DNA of 64,000 nucleotides, taken from contig CAKRRF010000007.1 of assembly GCA_934394985.1 (NCBI GenBank), positions 1 to 64,000 of the forward strand, read 5' to 3'. The translations under genes and the position numbers were made by a program. This DNA comes from an uncultured Marvinbryantia sp. GTDB lineage: Bacteria; Bacillota; Clostridia; Lachnospirales; Lachnospiraceae. The notes under the pieces are model-generated. The model ran no database searches. It saw only the letters and a list, made by a program, of their open reading frames with translations, and was not told the origin of the DNA. Of the stretch, positions 1-8,707 are shown one piece after another (within the stretch, counting starts at the first letter, position 1; each line of letters opens with the position of its first letter).

Positions 1-200
1 AAAATCACCATGGATACTCCTCCGTTTAACACTGTAGTTCCAATATTGTAGATAAAATCCGGTACGAACATTCCTGCTATGGCCACCCATACACAATTGA
101 TAGAATTTACTATACAGGTGATGATACAAAATGCCAGAAAATAAGCTCCGATCTGCTCTGCATATAATTCTTCATCTTCCACTACTGCAATCCGAATCAT
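1..200 (-). CDS. Partial ORF: response-regulator-like start joined to hydrophobic permease-like sequence
   Basis: An open frame starts at an ATG at 200, preceded by GGAGAG, and runs off the left edge without a stop. The first ~17 residues (MIRIAVVEDEELYAEQ) read like the N-terminus of a LytTR-type response regulator receiver domain. From about residue 19 the frame becomes strongly hydrophobic (FLAFCIITC, then VAIAGMFVPDF and NIGTTVLNGG), which resembles an ABC-2-type permease membrane segment and not a receiver domain. The start overlaps the 3' end of the upstream ABC exporter gene by 29 bases. It may be a deletion-generated chimera, a decayed gene or an assembly join. The frame and start are seen; the family assignments are inference from short stretches. 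Confidence 0.45.
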   Translation of the reverse strand, partial: MIRIAVVEDEELYAEQIGAYFLAFCIITCIVNSINCVWVAIAGMFVPDFIYNIGTTVLNGGVSMVI

Positions 201-1977
201 TGCTCTTCTCTCCGTCTTCCCCGGTCAGCTGATTCCATAACCGGTAATAGCTGCCTCTTTTTTTCAGAAGCTCCTCATGGCTGCCTTCTTCTTCAATACC
301 ATCTCCGGATAATACCAGTATTCTGTCATAATTTCTGATTGTTGTCAGTCTGTGGGCAATGGTAATCGTTGTTCTTCCCTGTGCCAGCTGATTCAGACTT
401 TTTCCTACCAGCAGTTCGCTTTCGTTATCCAGCGCACTGGTCGCCTCGTCCAGAATGAGAATCGGTGGATTTTTCAGGAATACTCTGGCAATGGAGATAC
501 GCTGTTTCTGACCACCGGATAGCTTTACACCACGCTCTCCCACATAAGTATCATATCCGTCTTTTAATCCGGAAATGAATTCATCTGCTCCGGCAAGCTT
601 CGCTGCCTGACGAATCTCTTCCATCGTGGCATCCTTCTTGCCATAGGCAATATTTTCTGCCACACTGCCGCTGAACAGATATACGTCCTGTTGGACCACC
701 CCGATCGCTTCACGCAAACTTTTTAACGTCACATGTCGGATGTCCTGCCCATCCACATCAATTTCTCCTCCGGTCACATCATAAAAACGGGGGATCAGAT
801 TGCACAGAGTTGTCTTTCCGCCTCCGGACGGGCCTACCAGCGCCACTCTTTCACCAGGTGCCACATGCAGAGACAGATTTTTTAACACATGATTGTGATC
901 ATCCGGGTATTCAAAAGAAACATTTTTAAAATCAATACTGCCTTCCTTCATCTGAAGCGGTACTGCATCCTCTGCATCCTGAATCTCAATCGGAGCATCC
1001 ATAATCTCAAAAAAGCGCTCAATACCAGTCATTCCACGCTGGAACTGTTCAGCGAATTCTACAATTCGACGAATCGTTGCAATCAAGGTAGACACATACA
1101 TCACATATGCCACCAGATCTCCCGGAGAAATTGCTCCGCGGATCACAAACAGACCTCCACCCAGTACAACCAGCAGATACATCAGACCATCAAAGAGTCT
1201 GGTAGAAGCCTGAAAAGCTGCCATAGCTTTATAGGTCAGCTTCTTGATCCTCTGAAATTCCTGATTGCCTCTGGTAAACTTGGCTTTTTCCCGGTCTTCC
1301 ACACCAAAAGCCTTTACTACACGCTCGCCCAGCAGGGAATCTTCAATCTGTGCATTCAGCTCACCAATCTGAACACGCTGTCTGCGAAAAGCCTCTCTCT
1401 GCCAGCGGTTCAGTTTAATCGATACAATGGTCATCAACGGCACACAGGCAAAAATCAGAACCGTCAGCGCCACATTATAAGTACACAAAATGATAAAGCT
1501 GACCACAAACTTCAGGCCTGCAATGAAAAATTCCTCCGGACAATGGTGGGAAAACTCTGTCACATCAAACAGGTCATTGGTGATACGTCCCATGATCTGA
1601 CCGATTTTCGTGTTGGAATAGTAAGTATAACCCAGCTTCAGCAGATGATCGAAGGCATCTTCTCTCATGTCTGTTTCGATATATACTCCCATCACATGTC
1701 CCATGTCTGCCATATAGTACTGGGCTCCGGCATCGATCAGCCTCAGAATGAAATATAAAAAGGTCAGCTTCAATACCAGTGATACGGTAAGTACTGCCAG
1801 ATCTGTCATGGCAAGATTGGTAATCGTACGCAAAATTAACGGCAATATCAGATCACATAAACAGGTTAATGCTGCACAAAACAGATCCAATATTACCGTT
1901 TTTAAATATTTTCTTTCATATGGCCAGAAGCGCCTGATCAACTGCCAACTGCTTCTTCCTTTGTTCTTTGTCTTCAT
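172..1977 (-). CDS. ABC exporter, fused membrane and ATPase domains
   Basis: This is a half-transporter of about 600 residues. An N-terminal six-helix exporter domain (roughly residues 20-310) is followed by a nucleotide-binding domain with Walker A GPSGGGKTT, the signature LSGGQKQR, Walker B ILILDEAT and a switch histidine in IAHRLTTI. It belongs to the MsbA/LmrA-like multidrug/lipid exporter type and acts in the cytoplasmic membrane, probably as a homodimer; the substrate cannot be read from sequence. The ATG at 1977 (MKTKNKGR) is preferred over an in-frame start at 2022 because GGAG lies about 10 bases before it. The last codons overlap the next gene's start. Confidence 0.9.
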   Translation of the reverse strand: MKTKNKGRSSWQLIRRFWPYERKYLKTVILDLFCAALTCLCDLILPLILRTITNLAMTDLAVLTVSLVLKLTFLYFILRLIDAGAQYYMADMGHVMGVYIETDMREDAFDHLLKLGYTYYSNTKIGQIMGRITNDLFDVTEFSHHCPEEFFIAGLKFVVSFIILCTYNVALTVLIFACVPLMTIVSIKLNRWQREAFRRQRVQIGELNAQIEDSLLGERVVKAFGVEDREKAKFTRGNQEFQRIKKLTYKAMAAFQASTRLFDGLMYLLVVLGGGLFVIRGAISPGDLVAYVMYVSTLIATIRRIVEFAEQFQRGMTGIERFFEIMDAPIEIQDAEDAVPLQMKEGSIDFKNVSFEYPDDHNHVLKNLSLHVAPGERVALVGPSGGGKTTLCNLIPRFYDVTGGEIDVDGQDIRHVTLKSLREAIGVVQQDVYLFSGSVAENIAYGKKDATMEEIRQAAKLAGADEFISGLKDGYDTYVGERGVKLSGGQKQRISIARVFLKNPPILILDEATSALDNESELLVGKSLNQLAQGRTTITIAHRLTTIRNYDRILVLSGDGIEEEGSHEELLKKRGSYYRLWNQLTGEDGEKSNDSDCSSGR

Positions 1978-2076
1978 GCTTATTCCGCTCCATCCGTATA
2001 TAGATACAGCTATTATAACCATAAAACTGCCCCTATTGCAACCTCTGTTCCGGAGATTCTTGCATGAGCAGACAAG

Positions 2077-3276
2077 TCAGACACACCAGAAACAGATTTT
2101 CACCTGTTTTCCTTCTTCTTTCAGTTCATCAATCAGCTTCAGCGCCAGATTTTTCTTTTTTTCTCTGTCAATATGAAGTGCCGTATAGTTCTCGTTTAGG
2201 GCATTTCCAAAGAAAAAATTAATCTCAGTTGCTTCTGCAAATAAGATACGAAACAATTCGGCCGCTCCATCTTTCTTTTTGATCAGCTTATTATAATACA
2301 GACGATCCTCTTTGAAATCTTCATAATATTCTGTTAGCTTCTGCAGCGTCAGCAGTCCTTCTGTAACGAGGTCGATCCCCCTGATCTCCGACATCGCCGG
2401 TACATCCTCAGTTCCTGTATCCGGCATTCCGATTACTTTTACCCCAAGATAATCTGCTACCAGCTTTGCTGTCGTACCTCCACAGACTACCCGCATGCCC
2501 TCTTTCTGAAAAAAAGTATCAAAATAGCTGTGATCATCCCGCCTGTCCGCCGGCGGGCCTACCATGATATTAACCACTTTTTTCTTCATTCCCTGCAGAA
2601 CCAGCACAGTCAGATCGTCATCTGTCTCATCCAGATTCAGATCCAGCCCCGCATTCCCTATGGCCGATGCCATCTCCTGAGCACGCATTCCTTTATGATA
2701 ACGCTGCTCGCAAAACTTTACTACTTCATCCCGGCCCCAGCCACCGTACGTGGTCTTGCCCATTCCGGCATTGGTGACACCGTCACTCATCAAAATCAGC
2801 ATATCCCCTTCCTGAAACTGCACATAACTTTGATGGATCTCTTTTTCTCCAAACATAAGAATATCCCGGCAATACTCGATGTTCTTTCCATTTCGAAGCA
2901 AAATAGCATCTGGATTGTCATATTGCAGCAGACAGATTTCATTTTCTTCTGCTGCCATTACAGTAAATGTGGCATAAGCCAGATTACGGACACTGCACAC
3001 CGGAAGCGTATCGGCCACAGCCTTTACTGCTGTACGAATATCCACTTTTTTTGCAATCATGATACTAAGCATCTGTGCCGTCAGAGTAGCCAGTATATTG
3101 GCTTTCACACCACTTCCAAGGCCGTCTGAAAGCACCAGTACCGATGCATCGGTATCATTGATAACGGTATAATAATCCCCACAGATTTTTTCTTTCTTTT
3201 TATTCAGACTGACTTTTCCAAATCCGACAGGTATCTTTCCCAAAACCGAAATTGTCTTGTTGTTCTGTTCTTCCAT
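2077..3276 (-). CDS. SpoIIE-family PP2C-type serine/threonine phosphatase
   Basis: The N-terminal ~230 residues form a PP2C/SpoIIE phosphatase domain, with metal-binding motifs LSDGLGSG near residue 49 and LMSDGVTNAG near 160, and DETDDDLTVLVL near 220. A separate C-terminal domain (about 235-399, starting NIMVGPPADR) is not an obvious known domain. There is no transmembrane segment, so it is likely cytosolic. The gene begins two bases from the stop of the hydrogenase-like sensor gene, so the two are translationally close and probably work together. The likely role is dephosphorylation of an anti-anti-sigma-type or other Ser/Thr-phosphorylated protein in response to the sensor; that role is inference. 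Confidence 0.85.
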   Translation of the reverse strand: MEEQNNKTISVLGKIPVGFGKVSLNKKKEKICGDYYTVINDTDASVLVLSDGLGSGVKANILATLTAQMLSIMIAKKVDIRTAVKAVADTLPVCSVRNLAYATFTVMAAEENEICLLQYDNPDAILLRNGKNIEYCRDILMFGEKEIHQSYVQFQEGDMLILMSDGVTNAGMGKTTYGGWGRDEVVKFCEQRYHKGMRAQEMASAIGNAGLDLNLDETDDDLTVLVLQGMKKKVVNIMVGPPADRRDDHSYFDTFFQKEGMRVVCGGTTAKLVADYLGVKVIGMPDTGTEDVPAMSEIRGIDLVTEGLLTLQKLTEYYEDFKEDRLYYNKLIKKKDGAAELFRILFAEATEINFFFGNALNENYTALHIDREKKKNLALKLIDELKEEGKQVKICFWCV

Positions 3277-3277
3277 A

Positions 3278-4999
3278 TTACTTAATCTCCTGCAGTATGG
3301 TCTGTTTCAGCTCCTCGATTGCAACTTTAGTATCCGCAGCAGTCTCTCCCAGAAGGCTGGCAATCTCATGAACAATCCGCAGCTGTTCTTCAGCCAGTTT
3401 ATCGGCCATCTGCACAGCCTCTGCCTGTGCCCGCTTCTGTTTCTTCTCCCGCGTCTTTTCTCTGGTCACATCCTTCATAATGCAGAGAATCAGCTTATTT
3501 TTCCTGTCGTTGGTAAGCACACGCTCAATATAACGTTTCTGCTCATCCAGATAGATACAATCCTGTACAATTTCCCGGTCAAAAGCAATCATATTTACCA
3601 GCGCATAATCATCCATAATCTCACTCACCGGCTGTCCCAGAAGCTGCTTCTTTCTGGAAATATCAAAGATATCCATCGCTTCCTTATTCAGCTGAACAAT
3701 ATTCAGCTGATGGTCTACTGTTACCAGAAGTCCCGGCATGGCATTGATAATGATATTGGCATAGTCTTCCTGTTTTTCTCTCATATAGGGAATACACATG
3801 GTTACTTCTGCTTTTCCCTGAATAACAGCCACCGCCTTGGCACGACAGCTGTCATATCCGCAGGCACCGCAGTTCAGTTCATCCTCTTTTGAATATTTTC
3901 CCATTTCCTGCAGCACATGGGTAATCTGTTCTTTGGTAATGGCTTTTTCTATGTATTGTTCTTCTGTTCGGAATCTGCGAGGTGCCATATCCGGAAGCTC
4001 CAGCTGATAATCACGATGACACTGGGGATGTTCACTGTCCTCAGACAGTTCACGTATGGCAATCATGGCATCCAGCAGCTTTTTCTCTCGTTTCTGAGAA
4101 TAAGGTCCACTGACACATCCATTGGTGCAGGCATTCATTTCGATAAAATACTCCTGATATCCTCCCACCTGAAGTTCTTTTAAAATCTCCCTGCACTGCT
4201 TCAGACCATCTACCGACAGATATTTCTGTCCTTCAGCCGGAGCCATAGTCTGAATCAGACCGCCGCTTAATGCCACCAGTCTGGAGGCATAATATTCTTT
4301 TGCCCCTGTTTCCTGTTGTTCCTTCCTGCTGCGTTCCTCTTCCGGAAGTTCTTCCATCCAGTTACTCAATTCCCGAAATGTAATCACATAATCCATACAT
4401 TCCTGTCTCTCACTCAGTTCTGACATCACCGAAATACATGGACTGATGTACACAAGCACTGCATCCGGATACTGTTCTCTCAGATACCTTGCATGCATCT
4501 GCATCATGGAAGCAACCGGTGCCAGATATTCCGTCAGATGCGGATATTTCTTCTCGATCAGGCGCACAATAACAGGACAGTTAGAGGAAATCATCAGCTT
4601 ACTCTGATGCTGTTCCTTCAAGATCTGTTCATAAGCCTGTTTCATCAGAAAAGCTCCCTGCGCACCATCAAACACCTGTGAGAAACCCAGACGCTGCAGA
4701 CGCTCTTCCAATCTCTGCATACTGCTCCAGCCATACCTGGCCAGCCAGGCCGGATGCACAGATGCAATAACCTTCTTTCCAGATGCCATTTCTTTTTTGA
4801 TATCCGGAATATCATTATGTTCCACTTTTGCATGCTGCGGACAGACCGACGTACATTTTTCACATAAAATACACTGATCCTCCATGATCTGTGCCTGCTG
4901 ATTTTCCACCCGAATTGCTTTCACCGGACAGTTGCGGATACATTTATAACAGTTTTTACAATTAGCAGTACGAAACTGCAAAATAGATGTATGGCTCAT
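3278..4999 (-). CDS. [FeFe]-hydrogenase-like sensor with ferredoxin, PAS and coiled-coil parts
   Basis: Domain order: two 4Fe-4S ferredoxin motifs (CKNCYKCIRNCP at ~14-25 and CILCEKCTSVCP at ~43-54), an iron-hydrogenase large-subunit C-terminal-like domain (~75-330), a further Fe-S motif CGACGYDSC (~380-410), a PAS domain (~415-510) and a 60-residue helical tail. H-cluster loops are partly kept: SNCP (L1, one Cys instead of two), SPCISVMSE (L2, Lys lost) and NACTNGCVSGP (L3). This layout fits the sensory (HydS-type, group C/D) hydrogenases known to lie beside phosphatases, rather than a catalytic H2 producer. The ATG at 4999 has GGAGGGAG just upstream. H2 or redox sensing is inferred from family and layout. 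Confidence 0.85.
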   Translation of the reverse strand: MSHTSILQFRTANCKNCYKCIRNCPVKAIRVENQQAQIMEDQCILCEKCTSVCPQHAKVEHNDIPDIKKEMASGKKVIASVHPAWLARYGWSSMQRLEERLQRLGFSQVFDGAQGAFLMKQAYEQILKEQHQSKLMISSNCPVIVRLIEKKYPHLTEYLAPVASMMQMHARYLREQYPDAVLVYISPCISVMSELSERQECMDYVITFRELSNWMEELPEEERSRKEQQETGAKEYYASRLVALSGGLIQTMAPAEGQKYLSVDGLKQCREILKELQVGGYQEYFIEMNACTNGCVSGPYSQKREKKLLDAMIAIRELSEDSEHPQCHRDYQLELPDMAPRRFRTEEQYIEKAITKEQITHVLQEMGKYSKEDELNCGACGYDSCRAKAVAVIQGKAEVTMCIPYMREKQEDYANIIINAMPGLLVTVDHQLNIVQLNKEAMDIFDISRKKQLLGQPVSEIMDDYALVNMIAFDREIVQDCIYLDEQKRYIERVLTNDRKNKLILCIMKDVTREKTREKKQKRAQAEAVQMADKLAEEQLRIVHEIASLLGETAADTKVAIEELKQTILQEIK

Positions 5000-5014
5000 A
5001 ATCTCCCTCCGGCC

Positions 5015-5329
5015 TTATGATCTGCCGTTCCAGTTTTTCTTCTGCAATTTCTTCTTTAAAATACGAATTTCCCGATCCTTTGCCTCCAGTTCTGCCTCCA
5101 GCTGCTCTATATAGGCATCCTTAGATCCCGGCAGTAAATAATGCTCCTGTGCGTAGTGCCTTGTTTTCTTTACTGTATTCACTGCTGTATCTGCAAGATT
5201 CAGGGATGTTTCTGCAATCGTTCCCACAACTTTTTCACGGAACTCTTTATCTGTTACCCTGTCTGCAACCAGCTGCGCTGTTTCACCAAGTGTTTCTGCT
5301 CCTATTCTCATAATCTCTTTCCATTCCAT
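5015..5329 (-). CDS. Small helical protein with C-terminal coiled coil, in the hydrogenase-sensor operon
   Basis: This 104-residue protein starts at the ATG at 5329 (MEWKEIMR), preceded by AAGGAGG; a longer frame from 5353 would place that ribosome site inside the coding region. The middle is alanine/threonine/valine-rich and probably helical (TAQLVADRVTDKEF, LADTAVNTVKK). The C-terminal third is a heptad-like coiled coil (YIEQLEAELEAKDREIRIL) ending in a basic stretch. There is no signal peptide. It is the first gene of the unit with the hydrogenase-like sensor and phosphatase, so it may be an adaptor for that module. I do not recognise a named family. Confidence 0.75.
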   Translation of the reverse strand: MEWKEIMRIGAETLGETAQLVADRVTDKEFREKVVGTIAETSLNLADTAVNTVKKTRHYAQEHYLLPGSKDAYIEQLEAELEAKDREIRILKKKLQKKNWNGRS

Positions 5330-5435
5330 GTCCCATCCTCCTTTGTTTCTCATCAGACAAGCTTTTTTATTTTCATTGTAATTGGATCATAAAAGAACGT
5401 CAATCATAAAGCCCGTTTTTATTACTTTCTTATAT

Positions 5436-5467
5436 CAAAAAAGAACCCTGCAATCTGCAAGGTTCTT
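5436..5467 (-). terminator. Intrinsic terminator after rplY
   Basis: On the minus strand, arms AAGAACC and GGTTCTT with an inner TGCA/TGCA extension form a stem followed by six T residues, directly downstream of the L25 gene. Confidence 0.85.
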
Positions 5468-5479
5468 CCTTCTGTATGG

Positions 5480-6064
5480 TTATTCAGCAGCTTCCTCTTC
5501 GGTATCCTCCGGTATCTCTGCATTACGTGGTGCAATAACGCTGACAACCGGTGCATCCAGATGTGTGGTAATATCAATATCCTGATCTTTTGCAATCTCA
5601 AGATCTGCAACCTTCAAAGTATCTCCAAGCTTCAACGTACTGCAGTCTACCACAACCTTTTCTACCAAAGCGGATGGATCTGCTTTGTATGCAATCTCTG
5701 TCAAGTGCTGTTCTACCACTCCGCCGACTACCTGTTCTTTATTATGCAATACGACTTCTGCTACGGAATGTACTTTTTCACCTTTTACCAGTGCCTGAAA
5801 ATCCATCTCGAGGATCTGATTACTCATAGAATCATAATCCATTTCTTTCACCAGCACATCATATGTAGTTCCTTCCAGATCCAGTAACACCTGGCTTCCC
5901 TTCATACATTCACGTAAAAGACGTTCTGCTTCTTTGCGTTCCATCTTCAATGGAATAGATTCTCTGATCTCTTTTCCAAAAAGATTTCCTGTAACAAAAC
6001 CTTCTCTTCTCAGTTTTTTTGCCTTAGTTTCCATGTCTCTTTTTTGCACTTTGTAAGTATTCAT
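5480..6064 (-). CDS. rplY: 50S ribosomal protein L25 / general stress protein Ctc
   Basis: The 194-residue protein has the two-domain CTC form of L25. The N-terminal 5S-rRNA-binding beta-barrel (~1-95, with GKEIRESIPLKM and LVKEMDYDSMSNQI) is followed by the C-terminal TL5 domain (~96-185, with EVVLHNKEQVVGGVVEQ and VVDCSTLKLGD). The tail is acidic (EDTEEEAAE). It binds 5S rRNA in the large subunit and is stress-linked in Bacillus. It is monocistronic: a terminator follows it and feoB lies upstream with its own hairpin. Length fits the family. Confidence 0.95.
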   Translation of the reverse strand: MNTYKVQKRDMETKAKKLRREGFVTGNLFGKEIRESIPLKMERKEAERLLRECMKGSQVLLDLEGTTYDVLVKEMDYDSMSNQILEMDFQALVKGEKVHSVAEVVLHNKEQVVGGVVEQHLTEIAYKADPSALVEKVVVDCSTLKLGDTLKVADLEIAKDQDIDITTHLDAPVVSVIAPRNAEIPEDTEEEAAE

Positions 6065-6232
6065 TTATCTTTTCCTCCATTGATACAAATAGTAAACAGG
6101 GATGTTTGCGAAAGAGTCATTACTGAGTGACGATTCGTTTTCTCTTGTTTCGTTTTGCATTGTAGTCCTCTTTTTTCTACTTTTCAAGTATTTTCTGAAA
6201 ATTTCACACTTTGTTCACAAATCTGCACTACA

Positions 6233-6266
6233 ACAAATCTCCGCAATGCCATGCATTACGGAGATT
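6233..6266 (-). terminator. Hairpin downstream of feoB
   Basis: A near-perfect palindrome with arms AAATCTCCG and CGGAGATTT around an AATGC/GCATT extension lies 10-40 bases after the feoB stop. The T-run on the minus strand is short (GATTTGTTG), so it may be a weak terminator or an mRNA-stabilising stem. Confidence 0.6.
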
Positions 6267-6275
6267 TCATCTAAA

Positions 6276-8612
6276 CTACCATAACATTCCTATCAATCTT
6301 ACCACAAATGCCGCTGCCCATGCGATGACACACTGCCATATCACCACTGCGACAGCCCATTTACCGCCCAGTTCTCTTTTTATGGTACTGATTGCTGCCA
6401 CGCAAGGTGTATACAGAAGGCTGAATACCAGCAGGGAAGCTGCTGACAATGTGGTAAGTGCTGTTCCTATCCCACCTGCAAACAGAATATTTAATGTAGA
6501 TACCACACTTTCTTTTGCCATAAATCCACTGATCAGTGATACAATAATCCGCCAGTCTCCCAGCCCCAGCGGTGCAAATACCGGTGCAATCCAACTGGCT
6601 ATCATGGCAAGAATACTCTTTGATGAATCTGTCACCAGATTAAAGGTCAGATCAAAACTCTGCAGGAACCAGACAACAATCGTTGCCAGTAAAATGACCG
6701 TAAAGGCTCTCTGAAGAAAATCTTTTGCCTTTTCCCAAAGAAGCTGTCCCACATTTTTCACGCCAGGAAGCCGATAATTTGGAAGTTCCATAACAAATGG
6801 TACTGCTTCTCCTTTAAACATCGTTCCTTTAAATACAAGCGCTGCCAGAATACCTATGCAAATATCCAGTACATATAAACCAGTCATGATAAGACCACCT
6901 TTACCTGGGAAAAAGGCACTGACAAAAAATGCATATATTGGGAGCTTTGCGGTACAGCTCATAAACGGAGTCAGTAATATGGTCATCTTACGGTCACGCT
7001 CACTCGGAAGTGTTCTGGTGGCCATCACTGCCGGTACGGTACATCCAAAACCAATCAGAAGAGGTACAATACTTCTTCCTGACAGACCAATTTTTCGTAA
7101 AAGCTTATCCATAAAAAACGCCACTCTGGCAATGTATCCGCTGTCCTCCATCAATGACAGAAAGAAAAACAATGTCACAATAATCGGCAGGAAGGACAAA
7201 ACAGATCCTACACCGGTAAAAATACCATCGATAATCAGTCCGTGCAGTGCACTGTTCACATGTGCTGCTGTCAATGCCGCATCTACTGCTTTTGTCACTG
7301 CTGTTACCCCCATCTCCAGCAAGCTCTGCAGCCATGCACCAATCACATTAAAGGTAAGGTAAAAAACAGCCAGCATAATTCCCACAAAACATGGGATTGC
7401 TGTATATTTGCCGGTCAGAATCCTGTCCATCTTTTCGCTGCGGATCCGTTCTTTGCTTTCCCGCGGTTTTACTACGGTCTGCTCACAGACTTTTTCAATA
7501 AAAGCAAAACGCATATCTGCCATAGCCGCACTACGATCCAGTCCTCTTTCCTTTTCCATCTGCAGAATCAGATGCTCAATGGTTTCGATCTCATTCTGAT
7601 CCAGTCCAAGCTGCTGCTGAATCAGATGATCTCCTTCTATCAGCTTAGATGCAGCAAATCGAATCGGAATTCCTGCACTCTGTGCATGATCCTCAATCAG
7701 ATGACAGACGGAATGAATACACCGGTGTACTGCTCCGTTAAAATCATTCTCATCACAGAAATCCTGTCTGCCCGGACGTTCCTGATATTTTGCAATATGT
7801 ATGGCATGCTTTACCAGCTCATCTACCCCTTCATTTTTGGCTGCCGAAATCGGCACAACCGGCACTCCCAGCATAGATTCCATGCCATTGACGTCAATCG
7901 AGCCTCCATTCCCGGTCAGTTCATCCATCATATTGACCGCTACTACCATCGGAATATTCATTTCCAGCAGCTGCATAGTCAGATAGAGATTTCTCTGAAT
8001 ATTGGTCGCATCTACGATATTGATAATTGCTTTTGGTTTATCTTCCAGTACAAAATTTCGCGATACAATTTCTTCGCTGGTATACGGTGACATAGAATAA
8101 ATGCCCGGCAGATCCGTAATCAGTGTATTGGAATACCCTCTGATGGATCCGTCCTTCCGGTCTACTGTCACACCTGGAAAATTACCTACATGCTGATTAG
8201 ATCCTGTCAACTGATTAAACAACGTTGTTTTTCCACAGTTCTGATTTCCTACTAATGCATAGGTCAGCTTTTCGCCATCCGGCAGGGGATCGCCATCTCC
8301 TTTTGCATGATATTTTCCTTCTTCTCCCAGACCTGGATGTACACTCTGATTAATATTACTTGCGCCCTCATGTGTCCGGGTTCGCTGACCAATCAGTTCT
8401 ATCCCGATCTGATCTGCATCTGCCAGACGCAGGGTCAATTCATATCCATGAATCTGCAGTTCCATCGGATCTCCCATCGGAGCCAGCTTGACAACCGTCA
8501 CCTCTGCGCCTGGGATCACACCCATATCCAGGAAATGCTGACGCAATGCTCCCTTCCCGCCTACCTGGCAGATCACTGCGCTTTGTCCTATCTGTAACTC
8601 CTTCAGTGTCAT
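6276..8612 (-). CDS. feoB: Ferrous iron transport protein, FeoA-FeoB fusion
   Basis: This 778-residue protein takes up Fe(II) across the cytoplasmic membrane. Residues 1-75 are an SH3-like FeoA domain (LKELQIGQSAVI, FLDMGVIPGAEV), normally a separate protein. A linker leads to the G-protein domain (~115-290) with G1 GNQNCGKTT, G3 DLPGIYS and G4 VVAVNMMDE. The C-terminal ~380 residues contain the membrane core with Gate motifs, including PLLIGFGCTVPAVMATR and FLPIIVTLFFFLSLMEDSGY. A good promoter for it sits within the 37-bp repeat at 8671-8707. No clear Fur box was seen. Confidence 0.95.
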   Translation of the reverse strand: MTLKELQIGQSAVICQVGGKGALRQHFLDMGVIPGAEVTVVKLAPMGDPMELQIHGYELTLRLADADQIGIELIGQRTRTHEGASNINQSVHPGLGEEGKYHAKGDGDPLPDGEKLTYALVGNQNCGKTTLFNQLTGSNQHVGNFPGVTVDRKDGSIRGYSNTLITDLPGIYSMSPYTSEEIVSRNFVLEDKPKAIINIVDATNIQRNLYLTMQLLEMNIPMVVAVNMMDELTGNGGSIDVNGMESMLGVPVVPISAAKNEGVDELVKHAIHIAKYQERPGRQDFCDENDFNGAVHRCIHSVCHLIEDHAQSAGIPIRFAASKLIEGDHLIQQQLGLDQNEIETIEHLILQMEKERGLDRSAAMADMRFAFIEKVCEQTVVKPRESKERIRSEKMDRILTGKYTAIPCFVGIMLAVFYLTFNVIGAWLQSLLEMGVTAVTKAVDAALTAAHVNSALHGLIIDGIFTGVGSVLSFLPIIVTLFFFLSLMEDSGYIARVAFFMDKLLRKIGLSGRSIVPLLIGFGCTVPAVMATRTLPSERDRKMTILLTPFMSCTAKLPIYAFFVSAFFPGKGGLIMTGLYVLDICIGILAALVFKGTMFKGEAVPFVMELPNYRLPGVKNVGQLLWEKAKDFLQRAFTVILLATIVVWFLQSFDLTFNLVTDSSKSILAMIASWIAPVFAPLGLGDWRIIVSLISGFMAKESVVSTLNILFAGGIGTALTTLSAASLLVFSLLYTPCVAAISTIKRELGGKWAVAVVIWQCVIAWAAAFVVRLIGMLW

Positions 8613-8670
8613 AATTCAGTCCTTCCTTTCCGCATTCATCTGAACTTTATCTGAAGTCTTATTTCCTGTC

Positions 8671-8707
8671 TATTATAGGTATATCACGGTTTATTTTCAA
8701 GCATATT
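8671..8707 (-). repeat. 37-bp direct repeat, left copy; contains the feoB promoter
   Basis: This stretch matches 17695-17731 at 35 of 37 positions in the same orientation. On the minus strand it contains TTGAAA (8695-8700), a 17-base spacer and TATAAT (8672-8677), a near-consensus sigma-A promoter for feoB. It also repeats the last codons of spoIVB (reading MLENKP then stop instead of MLENKS). It ends at the stop codon of the large surface-protein gene. It looks like one boundary of an inserted cassette. Confidence 0.85.

Noticed and set aside
889..1758. 289-residue plus-strand frame opposite the ABC exporter
   Set aside because: Shadow of the exporter gene; no ribosome site or recognisable domain.
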